From positions 2,170,001-2,234,000 of the forward strand of contig OX637800.1 of NCBI GenBank assembly GCA_951802425.1: a stretch of DNA of 64,000 bases, in the 5' to 3' direction. Made by a program: the position numbers and the translations under genes. Below the pieces are notes generated by a model. That model was not told the origin of the DNA and searched no databases. It saw nothing but the letters and a program-made list of their open reading frames with translations. This document shows, piece by piece, positions 1-11,877 of this stretch (position 1 is its first letter; the number at the start of each line of letters is the position of its first letter). The DNA comes from Clavaria fumosa (lineage: Eukaryota > Basidiomycota > Agaricomycetes > Agaricales > Clavariaceae).

Positions 1-2
1 AC

Positions 3-1391
3 CCGAAGAAGGTCGACCAACCCACGACCAACGCCCTCAACAATAAGGTCGCGATACCACCGGAACTCCTTCAAGCAGCCATTATACTCAACGAAGAAGC
101 CCTACTCTCGCGAATTCGACACGCTCTTCACGACTCTTACTTCTCCAAGAAATCACAGGGTGCTTCACAAGGTCGCGAGAAGGCTTTCTCGCTCTCACCC
201 GACGGTTTACTCTTACTTCGCGACGGTAAAATATATGTCCCTGATCACGATTCACTACGTTTCGATATCCTATGCTCCAATCATGACCATAAACTACGCG
301 GACATCCAGGTATAAGAAAAACAACTCAACTAATAAATAGGTTGTTTTTCTGGCCAGGACTTCGCAAAGACATAACTGCCTATGTCCGCGGTTGTCACAC
401 CTGCGCAAGGGCAAAACCCGCCCGACACAAGCCCTACGGACTCCTCAAGCCCTTGCCCATAGGCAAACGACCTTGGTCTTCAATCTCCATGGACCACATC
501 GAAGCCCTCCCACTCTCTGTGACCTTTGACTTGATTCTCGTCATTGTCTGCCGACTTATGAAGCAAGCAATCTTCATCGCTACCAACACTACCGATACCG
601 CAAAGGAACTAGCCCAGCATTTTGTTACTCACGTCTTCTCAAAGCATGGGTTACCCGCAGACATAGTGTCGGACAGAGGAAGATTATTTGTTTCTAAGTT
701 TTGGTCTTTGCTATGTCAAGCCCTGGATATCACTTCAAACCTTTCCACAGCTTACCACCCTGAGACCAATGGACAGACCAAGCGAGTCAACCAGGTCCTA
801 GAACAATATATCCGAATATATACAAACTACCAGCAAGACGACTGGAATTACCAACTTCCACTCGCCGAGTTCGTATACAACAACACCCCCCACAGCGCAA
901 CTGGTGTCTCCCCATTCTTCGCGAACAAGGGATACCACCCTAGACTCACGATTTCTCTCAACGACGTACCCGTGCACGAAGCTCACATGGTCACGACCGA
1001 TCTCAAGGTGCTTCACCAGCATCTACGAGACCAACTCAAGGTCGCGAACGAGGCTTACTTGCGCTTTGCGGACCCGAAGAGAGAGACTATGCCAGATTGG
1101 AAGGAAGGAACAAGAGTGTGGTTAGACTTGCGGAATGTGAAGACGAAGAGACCGATGAAGAAATTGGACTCGAAACGAGCCGGACCTTTCCCCATACTCA
1201 CGAAAGTCTCAACTCATGCTTACCGCCTCCAGCTTCCGAAATTGATGCAAGAAATTCATGATGTATTCCACATCTCACTACTCAAGAAAGTCCATGAAGA
1301 CACCTTCCCCCAGCGACAACAGCAACCCCCACCCCCTATCGAGGTTGACGGCGAACAGCACTACAAAGTCGCCGACATACTGGACTCTTGA
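3..1391 (+). pseudogene. pol fragment: integrase, element 1
   Basis: The frame is open from base 3 and encodes the linker after RNase H, the HHCC zinc-binding domain of integrase (GHPG and CHTC), the DDE core and the GPY/F-like C-terminal part. The core shows D in MDHIEA, D in VSDRGR, and a third position within GQTKRVNQ where the family has GQTERVNQ, so the catalytic Glu is Lys here. The frame ends at TGA (1389-1391), which is CGA in the sister copy at 41.3 kb. The chromodomain would follow directly but is cut by a solo LTR starting at 1424. Enzymatically dead: the third acidic residue is lost and the tail is broken. Confidence 0.92.
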
Positions 1392-1423
1392 AGGAGGGGT
1401 AGGAAAGTGCTATACCTCATACG

Positions 1424-2913
1424 TGTTAGGGCCTGTCCCGTCTCGATAGTAGCGCCGGAGATCGACTTGTTGGTGACCGGTCCTGGAAACTCGCTAAGAC
1501 CAATCAACTGTTGAGCACAGTCAAGAATGCTCGGTCCCGGAAGGTTGCGAAGATGTCTGAGAAGATGTAAGAGCGAAGAAAGACAAGTATAGAGGAGGAA
1601 GACGTCGTTAGGAAGGTCGCAAAATTGGTAGGCGAAGCATAAAGGAGGAAATTGACGAGGAAGGGGGAAATGGGTGACGCTGAGAGGGTCGCGAAGTTGA
1701 CCGACGAAGCGTGAAGAAAAGAACAGACAAGGTGGGAGAAAGTGATAATGCTGAGAAGGTCGCGAGGTCGACCGACAAAGCGTAGAGAAGGAAAAAGACG
1801 AGGTGAAAGAAATAGGCAATGTTGGAAGGGTCACAGTGGTCGCGACGATGTTTGAGAAATATGTCGGTGAAGGCGATGACTTTGCCAACCGATGGGTGAA
1901 CCTGTAGGGTTCCAAGATCAGTACCAAAACAAATAATAGAGAATACTTAGATCGCGCGAGTTGTACGAGTGCAGAGGGCAAGTTAGAACAGAGTAGAGTG
2001 TGTCTTGGCGATCTTGTGGTCACCAAAAGAGACAAGACCTATCAATCGTGATGGTTCCAAGCTCAAAGGGCATACTAGCCTCAAGCTTAAACCAATGTGC
2101 GTCAATATCAAGTCTAGAGTACCATAAGTACATGCGAGACCATATATATGTACGTACAGAGAGTATAACGAAAAAGGGAAAGTACAGAGGTCGCCAGGCG
2201 ACAAGACTATAGTAGTATGGGGTATGTTTAGTCGTAAAGTGACTAGGCGCGTGTTCTACTAAGGTTGCAAGGGGTTAGGTATACATAGGTAAGGTCGCGA
2301 AGATGACCTGTCATGGGTCGCGACCTAGTTAAATAAATATATATGTATCTATAACTACTGGGGGATTCTCGGATCATAAGTAAAGTAGTTATAGACGATT
2401 GAGGAGAAGAAGGGAAGCATAATTTGAAGTGTACATACAGCTGACCGTTGGTGGTGCGTTTGAGTGTTAAGGTCGCGAGATCATAAGAGTGATCACGTGA
2501 GTGACGCTAGTGACGCAGATGACCTATGGGCGGGCAGTCACGTGGGTAACGCTGGTAACACAAGTAACGGTCGTAACGCTGGTAATGTATTGGCACTGGT
2601 AGTGGTAGCACCGGGGGTGCCGCGCGGCAAGTCATGTGCTGGCGGAAGAAGATGTGCAACGTCGTGTCGCGCATAAGATTGGTGGGTCCGGGCGAGGTAT
2701 GCGTGTGGAATGAGATAAAGGGAGGTGTCGCGAATATGGCATGGTAGTCGCGAGTGTTGTGTGAGTGCGGGAAAGGTTGGAGAGGCTTCCGGAAGGGAAT
2801 AGCAGGTTTCGGAAGCATGTAGAGGGGCTCACGAGGTTGTAGAGGGTTGTTGGGAGGTTTGGAAGTGTTGGTAAGGTCGGTTTGGGTATGGGAAAAATGA
2901 ATGGGTCCTGACA
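1424..2913 (-). mobile_element. Solo LTR nested in the chromodomain of element 1
   Basis: A 1490-bp segment begins TGTTAGGGCC and ends GTCCTGACA on the + strand, so the LTR points to the minus strand. It matches both LTRs of element 2. The flanks are ATACG (1419-1423) and GTACG (2914-2918), a 5-bp target duplication with one transition. Removing the segment and one duplicate rejoins the chromodomain reading frame exactly. No internal region remains, so it is a product of LTR-LTR recombination. Copies of TCGCGA are frequent inside it. Confidence 0.93.
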
Positions 2914-3048
2914 GTACGTTGGGAAGGTTACGGACCCGAGGACGACACATGGGAACCTATAGAATCACTTTCCGGTTCAAAGGAACTCCTCGAGGACTTC
3001 CACGCGACCTACCCAGAAAAACCTCGCGCGACTCGCACAACTCAATAA
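2914..3048 (+). pseudogene. pol 3' end: rest of the chromodomain, element 1
   Basis: This is the last piece of pol displaced by the solo LTR. Read in the original frame it gives the second half of the chromodomain (WEGYGPEDDTWEP type, with the aromatic residues expected for a methyl-lysine cage) and a short tail rich in Arg and Thr, ending at TAA (3046-3048). Chromodomains at the integrase C terminus define the chromovirus branch of Ty3/gypsy and are known to guide integration to chromatin carrying histone marks. The stop is 94 bp from the stop of the convergent accessory gene. Confidence 0.88.
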
Positions 3049-3142
3049 TTTTCTTGCATCCTTTTCGTTTTTCTTCACTTTCTCACTTTGGACTTCACAG
3101 CAATTTATACACGTGATAAAAATATAACAAGAAAAATTCTAT

Positions 3143-5175
3143 CTACTGGTCGCAAGCTTTTTCCTTCCCCTTTCGCGACCCTTCTACCTCATCTACCTCT
3201 TCCACACTGGGACTTCTCTCCTCTGTCTGCTTTTCTCCTCTCCTCCTCAATCAGTCGTCCTTCCATCCACTCACGGGAATCTCGCAATCTCATTCCGCAA
3301 ACGGTATTGCTCCGCCGTCACCCAACTGTACAAATTCGACTTTTCCTGTGATTTCTCGATTTTCCTCCACAAGTCATCGAATCCGAAGTATACTGTTTCA
3401 AGAACACACCGTCCACGGGCACGGGCAGCGTTGCGCTCTTCGGTAACGGCCTCCAGCATACCGCGAAGACCTACAAGAATCATTAGTAATGTTGTCTCGA
3501 AAAGTTATCAAATCACTTACCTTGTTCCTCCCTCCCCATCGTCACTATCGCGCCCCTCAACTCCTCGAATTCCTTACATGTTTTCTCCATCATCGCCAAC
3601 AACTCTGCAAATACGAATTACTTCATTTTATACTCGCAAGTACAAGACTCACCTTTTTCCCCTTCCTGCGACTTTTTCAAGTCTCGTTGTGCCTCCCTCA
3701 ACTCCACCTCTTGATCTAGACAAGACAGAAATGTCAATTCACCGACTAGGGGGATAACGAGGCAACTACTCACCCTGCCACTCCCCATGCAGAGCCTCAA
3801 ATGCTCTCTCCGCTCCCTCTGCCCGCACTCTCAGTTCCGCAACCGCAGGATCGACAATCTTCGACGCGGGCACCTTCGACGATTTCTCCCGCATTCCCTC
3901 TACTTCCTTGCCCTCCCCTGTAAACTTGTGAATTCAGTAAAAAGTCACTGAATACAAGGAAAACTTACCTTTTGCGCTTTTCCGCGCCTCCTCCAACTCG
4001 CGTTTCACCACCACCAGCTCTCCCTCTAACTCCACTTCCCTGTTGGACTTCTCCACCCATAATGTCTTCCTCGAGGGCTCCGCAACCTGCTGCCTCAACG
4101 TCGTGAGTTCCCTCTCCAACTCCTCTCTCGTCCCGGACTCTTGTGACGAGGTCATCGCCTTCGCCCGCACTGTCGTCGCGACCTGCTTCAACCTCTTCAC
4201 CTCCTCCTCACTCTTTTTCAGCTGCCCTTCCAACCAACGCTCCTTCGTTGCCCTTACGTCCAACCGCCCTTCAAGGATCTTGACTTCTTCCTCAGCATCC
4301 ATCACCTTTCCAAGCAGTCACCCCTTCTCTCCGGGAGTCGCCAGAATCCTTGCCTTCTCTGCACGAACCTTTGCGACGTTCGACAGGCGCACCGGTGCGT
4401 CTTCCTCTGCCTCCGTCTCCACCTCCGGTAAATCTGCGATTCGCCTCCTCGATGTTGAAGGACCCGGCGTCGGCAACCGCGACCTGCTCGTGTTGGAGTC
4501 TCCGGAACGGGCAGGGTAACGTACCCTGCCCCCACTCGACTTGTGACCTTTGGAGTCGCCACCCCCACCGTTTCCGACCCTTCGGCGCGCTTCAGCGCCT
4601 CGTCAACTCGCGCATTGTCCCATCCATATTCGTTTTTGACGTGCCATCGACGAAATTCCTGGACCCACGAACACTTACCGTGGTCCTCTGCGCACTGATG
4701 ACACTTACCGGCAGCACTGCGTTCGCACTGCTGGCCCTTCGCGACACAGTTGTCGCAATCCTGAAACTTAGCAATAAGAAAAAGAGGAATGGGAATGAGA
4801 AAATTCACTATGCAGATCTTGCGTCACCTCGTTCCAATCCTTATTCTCCCTTGCTGACCCGATTTTCTTCCATGCTTTCAGGAATTCTGCGGGTGACAGG
4901 TCAGCCCCGCCCGCAACATCTTCTTCCGCCCGACTTGGGCCCACGATGTCACTCCTCGTTTCGCTAGGGCCCGTGACCTTGCCCTTCTTCTTTTCACGCC
5001 CCGCGGTTTCTTTGCGAAGATGCGTGCATCGCTCTTGCTCGGCCTTTTGGTGGGCCAACATCTCGGCCAGCGCCTCTTTGTCGCGGCTAGCTTCACCCCT
5101 TTCGAACTCCTTGTATTCGCGCATTTCATGCTCGAGTTGGGTTTCGGTGCATTTGAGAACGTTGGATGAGACCAT
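3143..5175 (-). pseudogene. Antisense accessory gene of element 1 (Zn2Cys6 plus coiled coil), broken
   Basis: Transcribed toward pol from next to the 3' LTR. Exon 1 (5175-4828) starts ATG GTC in a good context (ACCATGG). Exon 2 begins at 4760 after a TTTCAG acceptor and encodes six Cys spaced C-X2-C-X6-C-X7-C-X2-C-X6-C (about 4757-4671), the signature of fungal Zn(II)2Cys6 clusters. Charged heptad-rich coiled-coil sequence follows, with short introns as in the element-2 copy, and the last exon ends at TAG (3143-3145). Against that copy it has a 25-nt deletion after the PETPTRAG segment (about 4480), which shifts the frame. It also has a TGA for CGA/CGG at about 4321 and a TGA near 3271. Function unknown; DNA binding is inferred from the cluster. 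Confidence 0.8.
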
Positions 5176-5291
5176 GGTGGTTGGACTTAGAGAAAAATTT
5201 CGGGTGTTGTGACCTAATCAACAAATGTCGCACTGACTAACCATCACGTGACCTCCACTCTCGCAGGGCTCGAGGCTTGAAGGGGGGGTAA

Positions 5292-6618
5292 TGTCAGGAC
5301 CCATCCATTTTTCCTCAACCTGACAACTCTATCACCACCCATGGACCTCCCGACATTCCCCTACCACCTCGCGAACCCCCCTACACTCTTCCGAAACCCG
5401 CTATCAACTTCTGAACACCTGTCGGGCCTCCATCATCTCCTCACGACACTCGCGACCATACTGCCATACTCGCGTCACCTCCCACCACCTCACCTTACAC
5501 ATACCCATCATTGAACCACTATTCGATGCTCAACACGCTCTTACACAACTCCTGCAGCGGCATGTGACTTGCCGCGCAGCACACCGGCGCTACTCATGTT
5601 ACCAGTGTTACTCACGTGACACACCGCCCAAGGACTGTCCAAGGTCACCTGCCCCACCAGCGCCGTCCACGTGACCGCTTGCATGACCTCGTGACCTTAA
5701 CGATGAAACGCACCACCAGCAGTCAAGCTGTGTATTCTTTCAAATTATGTTCTCCCCTCTTCTTCTCAGTCATCTATAACTGCGTTAGCCTTGGACCAAA
5801 TACCTCTGCTCAGTCGTAGTTACATATATGCTTATTTAGTTAGGTCGCGACCCATGACCGGTCATGTTCGCGACCTTACCTATGCTTAGTTTACCCCTCG
5901 CGACCTTAGTAGAACATGCACACGGTCACTCTACGACTAGTTATACCCTGTACTACTATAGTCTTGTTGCCCGGCGCTCTCTGTACTTTCCCTTTCTCGT
6001 TATACTCTCTGTATGTATGTATATATAAGTCTCGCATGTACTTACTGTACTCCAGACTTGATATTGACACATTATTGGTTTAAGCTTGAGGCCCGATGCC
6101 TTCTGAGCTTCGAACCAAGCGCAATTGATAGTACTTGTCTCATTTGGTGACCAGATCGCACCAAAACACATTCTACTTCCCTTCTATTTCGTCCTCTGCG
6201 CTCGCGCGACTCGTTCCCCCATCAGTTGGCAAAGTCATCGCCTTCAACCGACCTACTTATCAATATCATCGCAACCTCTTGCGACCTTCTCTATGTTGTC
6301 TATTTCCTTCATCTCATCTTTTTTCTCTTCTACGCTTCGTTGGTCGACTTCGCGACCATCTCAGCATTACGTGTTTCTCCCATCTCGCCAATTTCTTTCC
6401 TTACACTTTGTTGGTCGATCTCGCGACCCCCTCAGCGACCTACCCTTTCTCCCCAATTCGTCTTTTTCACTCTTACACTTTGTCTATCGACTTCGCAACC
6501 TTCTGGGACCGAGTATTGTCGATTATACTCAATAGTTGTCTGGTCTTAGCGAGTTCTCAAGCTCGGTCACCAATCAATCGACTTCAATACTAGTCACGAG
6601 ACGGGACAGGTCCTAACA
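5292..6618 (+). repeat. 3' LTR of element 1
   Basis: Runs from TGTCAGGACC to GGTCCTAACA (1327 bp), directly after the purine tract AGGGGGGGTAA. The terminal ten or so bases are the reverse complement of the element-2 LTR ends, so orientation is +. It contains several TCGCGA and CACGTG motifs, a TATA box at 6022-6029 and a start-site region that is complementary to the primer-binding site known from element 2. The first 240 bp are about 99% identical to the partial LTR at 63762-64000, so this LTR subtype was recently active. The five bases after it are GATAT; the matching left flank is outside the window. Confidence 0.92.
6022..6065 (+). promoter_or_regulatory. LTR promoter: TATA box and predicted R start
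   Basis: TATATAAG lies at 6022-6029. AGACTTGATATT at 6054-6065, 32 bp downstream, is the 12-mer that pairs with the primer-binding site just inside the 5' LTR of element 2. Spacing from the TATA box fits a Pol II start at or just before this 12-mer. Confidence 0.6.
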
Positions 6619-7030
6619 GATATCAATGAGTGAAAATAACTATTCTTCATGAGAAAGAGAGCTCTAGGGCCCTGTAAAAAGAATGAAGCAATTTGGTTGA
6701 GTTTTGAAAAAGCTGAGTGGCATATTATACCTTGTAAATTCACCAGAGCATATGCATGACTACAACTACAATGTGTATGTGCATGCTCCTCACCCTAACC
6801 CTTCTTCACCATCATCTGCATCTGCACACATGCTTGTGTCCAGCTTTGCACATTATTCACCTTACCTTCAATTTGCCCTCACCTTCATCACACCTTAATC
6901 ACTGATTTCATTAGGTCACCTTTAACACTATTATTGCTTTCACTTCCAGTTTACATTTGTGCAATAGCAATTGTTATTAGTCTGCCATTTAATCCAAACA
7001 AGAACCAGAGGTGAAAGAAATAAACTACAG
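6619..7030. other. Gene-free stretch after element 1
   Basis: AT-rich and CpG-poor sequence with no reading frame worth calling. It starts with the five bases GATAT that would be the right-hand target duplication of element 1. Confidence 0.5.
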
Positions 7031-7040
7031 ACACAAAGGC

Positions 7041-7425
7041 AAAAGGAATGGGAAGGGAGGAGAGAGAGGAGAGAGAGGGAGGGGAAGAGGAAGAGGGGTG
7101 GGGGGAAGGGAGAGAGAGGAGAGGGAGAGAGGAGAGGGAGAGGGAGAGGGAGAGGGAGAGGGAGAGGGAGAGGGAGAGGGAGAGGGAGAGGGAGAGGGAG
7201 AGGGAGAGGGAGAGGGAGAGGGAGAGGGAGAGGGAGAGGGAGAGGGAGAGGGAGAGGGAGAGGGAGAGGGAGAGGGAGAGGGAGAGGGAGAGGGAGAGGG
7301 AGAGGGAGAGGGAGAGGGAGAGGGAGAGGGAGAGGGAGAGGGAGAGGGAGAGGGAGAGGGAGAGGGAGAGGGAGAGGGAGAGGGAGAGGGAGAGGGAGAG
7401 GGAGAGGGAGAGGGAGAGGGAGAGG
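7041..7425 (+). repeat. (AGAGGG)n microsatellite, homopurine tract
   Basis: An imperfect GA-rich lead-in runs into about 49 uninterrupted AGAGGG hexamers (roughly 7130-7425). From 7100 to 7425 the + strand has only purines. Every reading frame through it is open on both strands and codes only for dipeptide repeats, so those frames are not genes. Confidence 0.97.
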
Positions 7426-7860
7426 CATGATGCATTCAATGTGCGACAGCATAAAATGGGCAATACATTCAACTCTGAACAAGTCGCAGCAACTTTGTGT
7501 GTATATGAGTTGAGTTCACAGATTTGCTCCTGCCTCCTCAATAAACTTGTAAAAAGAATGAAAAATATTTATAAAATGGCAATTAATAATGCCTGTAACC
7601 ATTTTGTTTTTATTACAAAACTAATTAGATGCCAAAATAACAAGCCACTGAATGTTGAAAGACAATTGTTTAAGGTAATCCTTACCCACCCACGTATTGG
7701 CAGTATAGCCCACAAGACACAAGCTACCAGCAGGGTCACGTTTGAAAGGTTTCAAGTCTCAATGCAAATGTTGCAGTTGGGTCATCTTGAAAAGGCCCTT
7801 CCTCCCATCATACATAGGAACTGATAAGGGTGTGAGATATAAATGAAATGAAATGAAGTA
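7426..7860. other. Gene-free, AT-rich sequence with an old repeat
   Basis: Sequence at about 7515-7600 resembles 35060-35160 (CAGATTTGCT followed by CTCAATAAA), so it is a diverged copy of the dispersed repeat that also forms the tandem units at 36.2-37.5 kb. No coding potential is seen. Confidence 0.5.
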
Positions 7861-9787
7861 TTATTTACCATCATCACCGAAGTTGAGAGCACCCCTGACA
7901 GGAACTGTGCCTCCAGACACCTTCACGGGTGATGATGGACTCAACCCATTATTACCAGAAAACAGTTGGCTAATGCCAGACACTGTTCTAGGTTGATCTG
8001 TATTATCTGTCAGATCTGTAGATGGAGGCACAGATAGCATAATAAACATGCCTTCCCTGGGCCTAGCCCTAGTGCTGAAGGTAACTGCGTCTTCATATAT
8101 TTGAGCCCTCAATTCTCGCTCTCCAAAGACCATGCAGAAGAATGCACAGAAACGCTCCCATTCCTGTTGGCATAAGACACCATTGATCTGACGAAACATT
8201 GCTGAAGTGTTGCGGTCTGTTAGGTCAGCTCTGGTCACAACCACCACAGATGCGAATACAGCATATTGGAATGTCGCAGAGGCATTAACAGACAGGGCGT
8301 AAGTTGCAGATCGCTGACTGTCCAAAGACGGCTGTTGGGGTTTAATGCTGTTCGGTGAAGCCCGAGATGGATTAACAAATATCCCCGCAGAGGAGAATGT
8401 AATCGCATCAATGATGGCGCTACACATTTGCATTAATTCAGTTTGTTGCCTGAATTGAGTTACAAAGCTGACCTCATATTCAGGATAGAAAATACATCTG
8501 GAACCATGCTGACAGCGAAGGGACCAACAGGGTTGGGGCCATTCGTAACTGTGCTGAGAACACCCAATCTAAAAATCCAAGGTTAGTAATCTGTATGTGA
8601 GAAGTAAAAGACGTTGTACCGGAGGTTGGGTAAATTCTTGTATGTGTCTTTAAGCAGGGGATCGAAGAGCTTTGGGTTGGTCACCTCACACACAGAGGGA
8701 AGATTTCTGTTTGCAGCATCTGCACGATTGTCACTAAAAAATGTGTCAGAAATAAGAGAACATGTAATTGAATAAGACGTACTCTTCAATCAAGTCTTCC
8801 AAGTAGACTGTCTTTTTATCGAGGTATTCCACTTCCCCATCACCCTTAGAGCTGCCCCTGAGATGTCAGACTATTGACCATTTAACTCAAAATGCAAAGG
8901 CGAGGGTACATACGTTGGAATGCTGTGGCCTACAGGGTGTCGCATTGCCTTAGGTGACCTGAAACATGTGGGTAAGTATGCGAATCCAAAAGCTACTATG
9001 TAACTTAACTTACTTTGAAATTACAACTTGAACTTTCTTAGATGTGCGTTCAGGTGTAGGAGACACAGGGGGGGTGTGGCCATCATCAATGTCTGTGTCT
9101 CCATCACTACAAGATGTTTCAATCTGTAATGATGCCATGAGGATACAATGTGACACACTGGCTGCCCTCTTCAACATCAACAATCAGATGTGATTTCTTG
9201 AATAACCTTACAGCTAGAGTGAGAATGAAGGGGAGTCAGAGTAGAATTCTACCCACATCTTAGCTCGCTTCAGAGTTCTAAGGGAAGGAGTCAGGCATGA
9301 GAATAGCACAGGAAATGTCACCTACTTCAGTGCATTGTCAGGTTCTGGGGAGGAAGCAAGGTGATGCTTGCCACTAAATGAATCATGCCAAGGGTGTAAA
9401 TGTGAAAATCAAATCTGAAAGGAAGTAACTTCATGACACTGACCATTTCAAAGGGCTTGAGGGTGAAGAAGCAGCCTTCCCAGTATCAGCGTCACTGTCA
9501 GAGATAGAAATCCTGAATTACAGGTGAGGCAAGAACTCTTAAGGGTGGGAAAAGACAGCACGTAGTATCTATATCGCTGAAAGATGATTCAGCTTTGGGC
9601 AGCCATATCATGCAGACCGGCCTACCTCTCCACCGCAACACAACTGTTGGGCAATTGACTTTTCCCTTGTTTCAAGGGTGATCTGCAATGGAAAAGTTAG
9701 ATCATGGGTTGGGCATAACAGCCAGAAGAATAATACATACGTCGAAGGGGTTGCAGCAGACTTGGGAGGTCTACGACGAGATGGCAT
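7861..9787 (-). CDS. Multi-exon gene of unknown function (about 434 aa)
   Basis: Ten exons can be chained with correct splice sites and phase: 9787-9741, 9682-9626, 9512-9444, 9373-9326, 9277-9253, 9123-9014, 8958-8914, 8857-8783, 8733-8613 and 8568-7861. The start is the ATG at 9785-9787, preceded by no better candidate. The N-terminal 160 residues are Ser/Asp/Pro-rich and probably disordered. The C-terminal 235 residues, in one exon, look globular, with hydrophobic segments and a WERFCAFFCMVFGER stretch, but I do not recognise the fold. No signal peptide or membrane span. The weakest junction is the last intron, whose donor is GTCTTT. It is divergent from the gene at 10713, about 925 bp away; the pair may be remnants of one mobile unit or host genes. 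Confidence 0.65.
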
Positions 9788-10185
9788 GGCCAAACCAGCA
9801 ATGAACCCAAGAAAACGATATTTGGGAGAGAGGGCCTCTGAGGGATGACCAGAACGTACAAGAAGGGGGAGCTGAGGAATAATTTAAACGCAGTCTGAAG
9901 GTATAAAAGCGTTTTCAGATGGTAGTTGACTTTATTCCAAAGGAAAAGTCATACCATTTCAGAGGCTAGACAGGCCCTGTGCCTGCAGGGTCATAATGAC
10001 AGTCTTTCGCAGAAGAAGCTTCTAGCTTCTTCAATCAACAAGTTTGAATGCCGCGCGCCTCAGAAGTTTGAATGTGTGGGTGAAATATGAAAGGGTCAGT
10101 GCATGAAAAATCACATTTAGGATAAGGAAAAATACACCAACTAACCTAGAACTGACTAAAATGCTTGTTTAGGGTTTTTCAGGGA

Positions 10186-10595
10186 CAGGGACAGGATGGA
10201 TGTCCATCAGAAATTAGTCCTTATCCAATTGAGGTGAGAAGGTGCATTGCACATGCTTGCTATTGGAGCGGGGAAGATAGGGCTGCTAAGGACATTCTAA
10301 GAAGAATATTGCTTACCAAATGTAGCAGGCACAGCCAGACATAGTCAGGGTACAGGTGTGTTAGACAGCAACAGACCTTACAGACCAAGACATTTAGAGT
10401 GATCCAGGGACAGAATGGATATCCATCAGAAAGTAGTCCCTATCCAATTGAGGTGAGAATGTGCATTGCGCATGCTTGCTATCAGAGCGGTCAGGGCAGG
10501 GTCATTAATCATATTCTAAAAAGAATCTTGCTTACAAAATGTAGCATATGGAGCCATAGTCTGGGTGCAGGTGCTTTAGATGGCAATAGAGCCCT
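10186..10595. repeat. Direct duplication of about 190 bp upstream of the 10713 gene
   Basis: 10186-10378 and 10405-10595 are diverged direct copies, roughly 80% identical by eye. Both run from CAGGGACAG(G/A)ATGGAT through TCCAATTGAGGTGAGAA to a GACAGCAACAG-like end. They lie between two divergent genes and could carry duplicated promoter elements. Confidence 0.8.
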
Positions 10596-10712
10596 GAGGC
10601 TGAATGAAGAAAGAAAAAAAAAGGACAGTAAAGAGGGTGAAAAAAAAGGCTCCCCTCCGAAGAACTCACGCACTCTCTCTTTACACACCTCTCACACTTA
10701 TTGTCACGTCCC

Positions 10713-11877
10713 ATGAACAGATTTTATCAAAGCAGAGCAGCTGGTAAGCTCAATTTTTTCATAAGTGAAGAGACACTGAGTTGCGCCAATGGCAGCTGAG
10801 AGGCTGGAGGCTGAGGCAACTGCTCAACATGAAGGACCCCTTCAGTCGAGATATCTGAGCACTTTGACGAAGGTAAGGTCAAATATGTCAGCGAAGACCA
10901 GACACTCACAAGAAGGCAGAGCTATCTTGATACTCCTCTATTTCAAGTGTGGTATGAAGGTAGTACTCATCAGTATGAATTGGTGAAAGCTGGGTCTGTG
11001 GACGAACCTGAGGACATCACACTGCGTTTGACTGGAGTCATCATCCGTTGCCGTTTGCCTCCCATCTTGGAAACACCCAAGTAAGCTGTTTACAAGGATT
11101 CAAGCTTTGACTCACATTATTCTTTCGCAGAGAACTGAAGAACCTGCTCCAAGAAGTGACTGTCACAGGTTTAGACACACAAAAGTTCAAAGCGGCCATG
11201 GAGGGAATAGTCGCCATTCACAGCACCTTTACCAAGCGTATCTATTCTGGCCATTTGCTAGATTGGACTCCACAGGTCATCAACGGATGGAAGAGTATCA
11301 GAGCTGGTAGCCGATACTTTACCACTGGCCCAGCATCTGCAGATGCAGAGATCGTTCCTTTCCTTTCATCAGTTGATCCAGAAGGTATCTTGGGGTCAGT
11401 GGATAAACACAGGTTCCGCCATACTATCGACAACGATGTAGGCTACTTCAAGAGGGAGGCGAAGGGCAATCAGAAATTCAAGTATGTCATCATAATATCA
11501 GTTAATTATAAGTCAAACAGTTTACGGATCTGAAGGTACATACCCACCAGCCCTGACGTATTCTCCATAGGAGATATTGTGGAGATAAGGGTTTCATTTC
11601 GTGCTGTACCCATCAGTTCACAACCAAGACGTCTGAAGATGGGTATTATCCTTCGATCGCTGGCTTTGATTGACAATTCCTTTACCAAAGTGAGTAATGC
11701 TTTAAGGAATGTCCATATAAATGAACTTCAGTTACCTTTCAGGAAGTGTCACTTGCCCTTGCACGGTCTCAATTGGAGGCACCGCAAGCCAACAAATCAC
11801 TAAAAAGAAAATTGAATTTCTCAGACAATGAGAGTGAATCTGAGGGTGAGGAGCGCCTCACAAGGCTGAGAATTTAG
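10713..11877 (+). CDS. Five-exon gene of unknown function (296 aa)
   Basis: Exons 10713-10743, 10846-11080, 11131-11481, 11551-11689 and 11743-11877 join in phase (891 nt, 296 residues) using GTAAGC, GTAAGC, GTATGT and GTGAGT donors. The ATG at 10713 was chosen because the first exon then joins the second without a stop; the downstream ATG at 10789 lies in the intron and in another frame. The protein has no membrane segment. Its middle part (LTRRQSYLDTPLF, then GVIIRCRLPP, then GDIVEIRVSFRAVP) looks like a beta-rich globular domain, and its C terminus is basic then acidic (KRKLNFSDNESESE), which could act as a nuclear signal. I do not recognise the family. The intact splicing argues for a gene that is, or was recently, functional. 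Confidence 0.75.

Larger units (their letters stand above)
1..6618 (+). mobile_element. Ty3/gypsy element 1, 3' part (chromovirus)
   Basis: The left end of the window lies inside this element. Visible parts in order are the pol 3' half (integrase and chromodomain), a convergent accessory gene on the other strand, a polypurine tract (about 5280-5291) and the 3' LTR (5292-6618). A solo LTR of the same family sits inside the chromodomain. The layout and protein sequence match the complete element at 37482-48468, so the two are one family, although their LTRs differ in length (1327 versus about 1485 bp) and in the U3 part. The 5' LTR, gag and RT lie outside the window. Confidence 0.9.

Noticed and set aside
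4043..4519. Plus-strand open frames of 158 and 205 codons at 4.0-5.0 kb
   Set aside because: Shadows of the minus-strand Zn2Cys6/coiled-coil gene, whose splice sites and homology to 39085-41168 decide the strand.
6940..7824. Several overlapping open frames of 130-260 codons on both strands
   Set aside because: They are readings of the AGAGGG hexamer repeat; a 6-bp unit keeps all frames open and encodes only dipeptide repeats.
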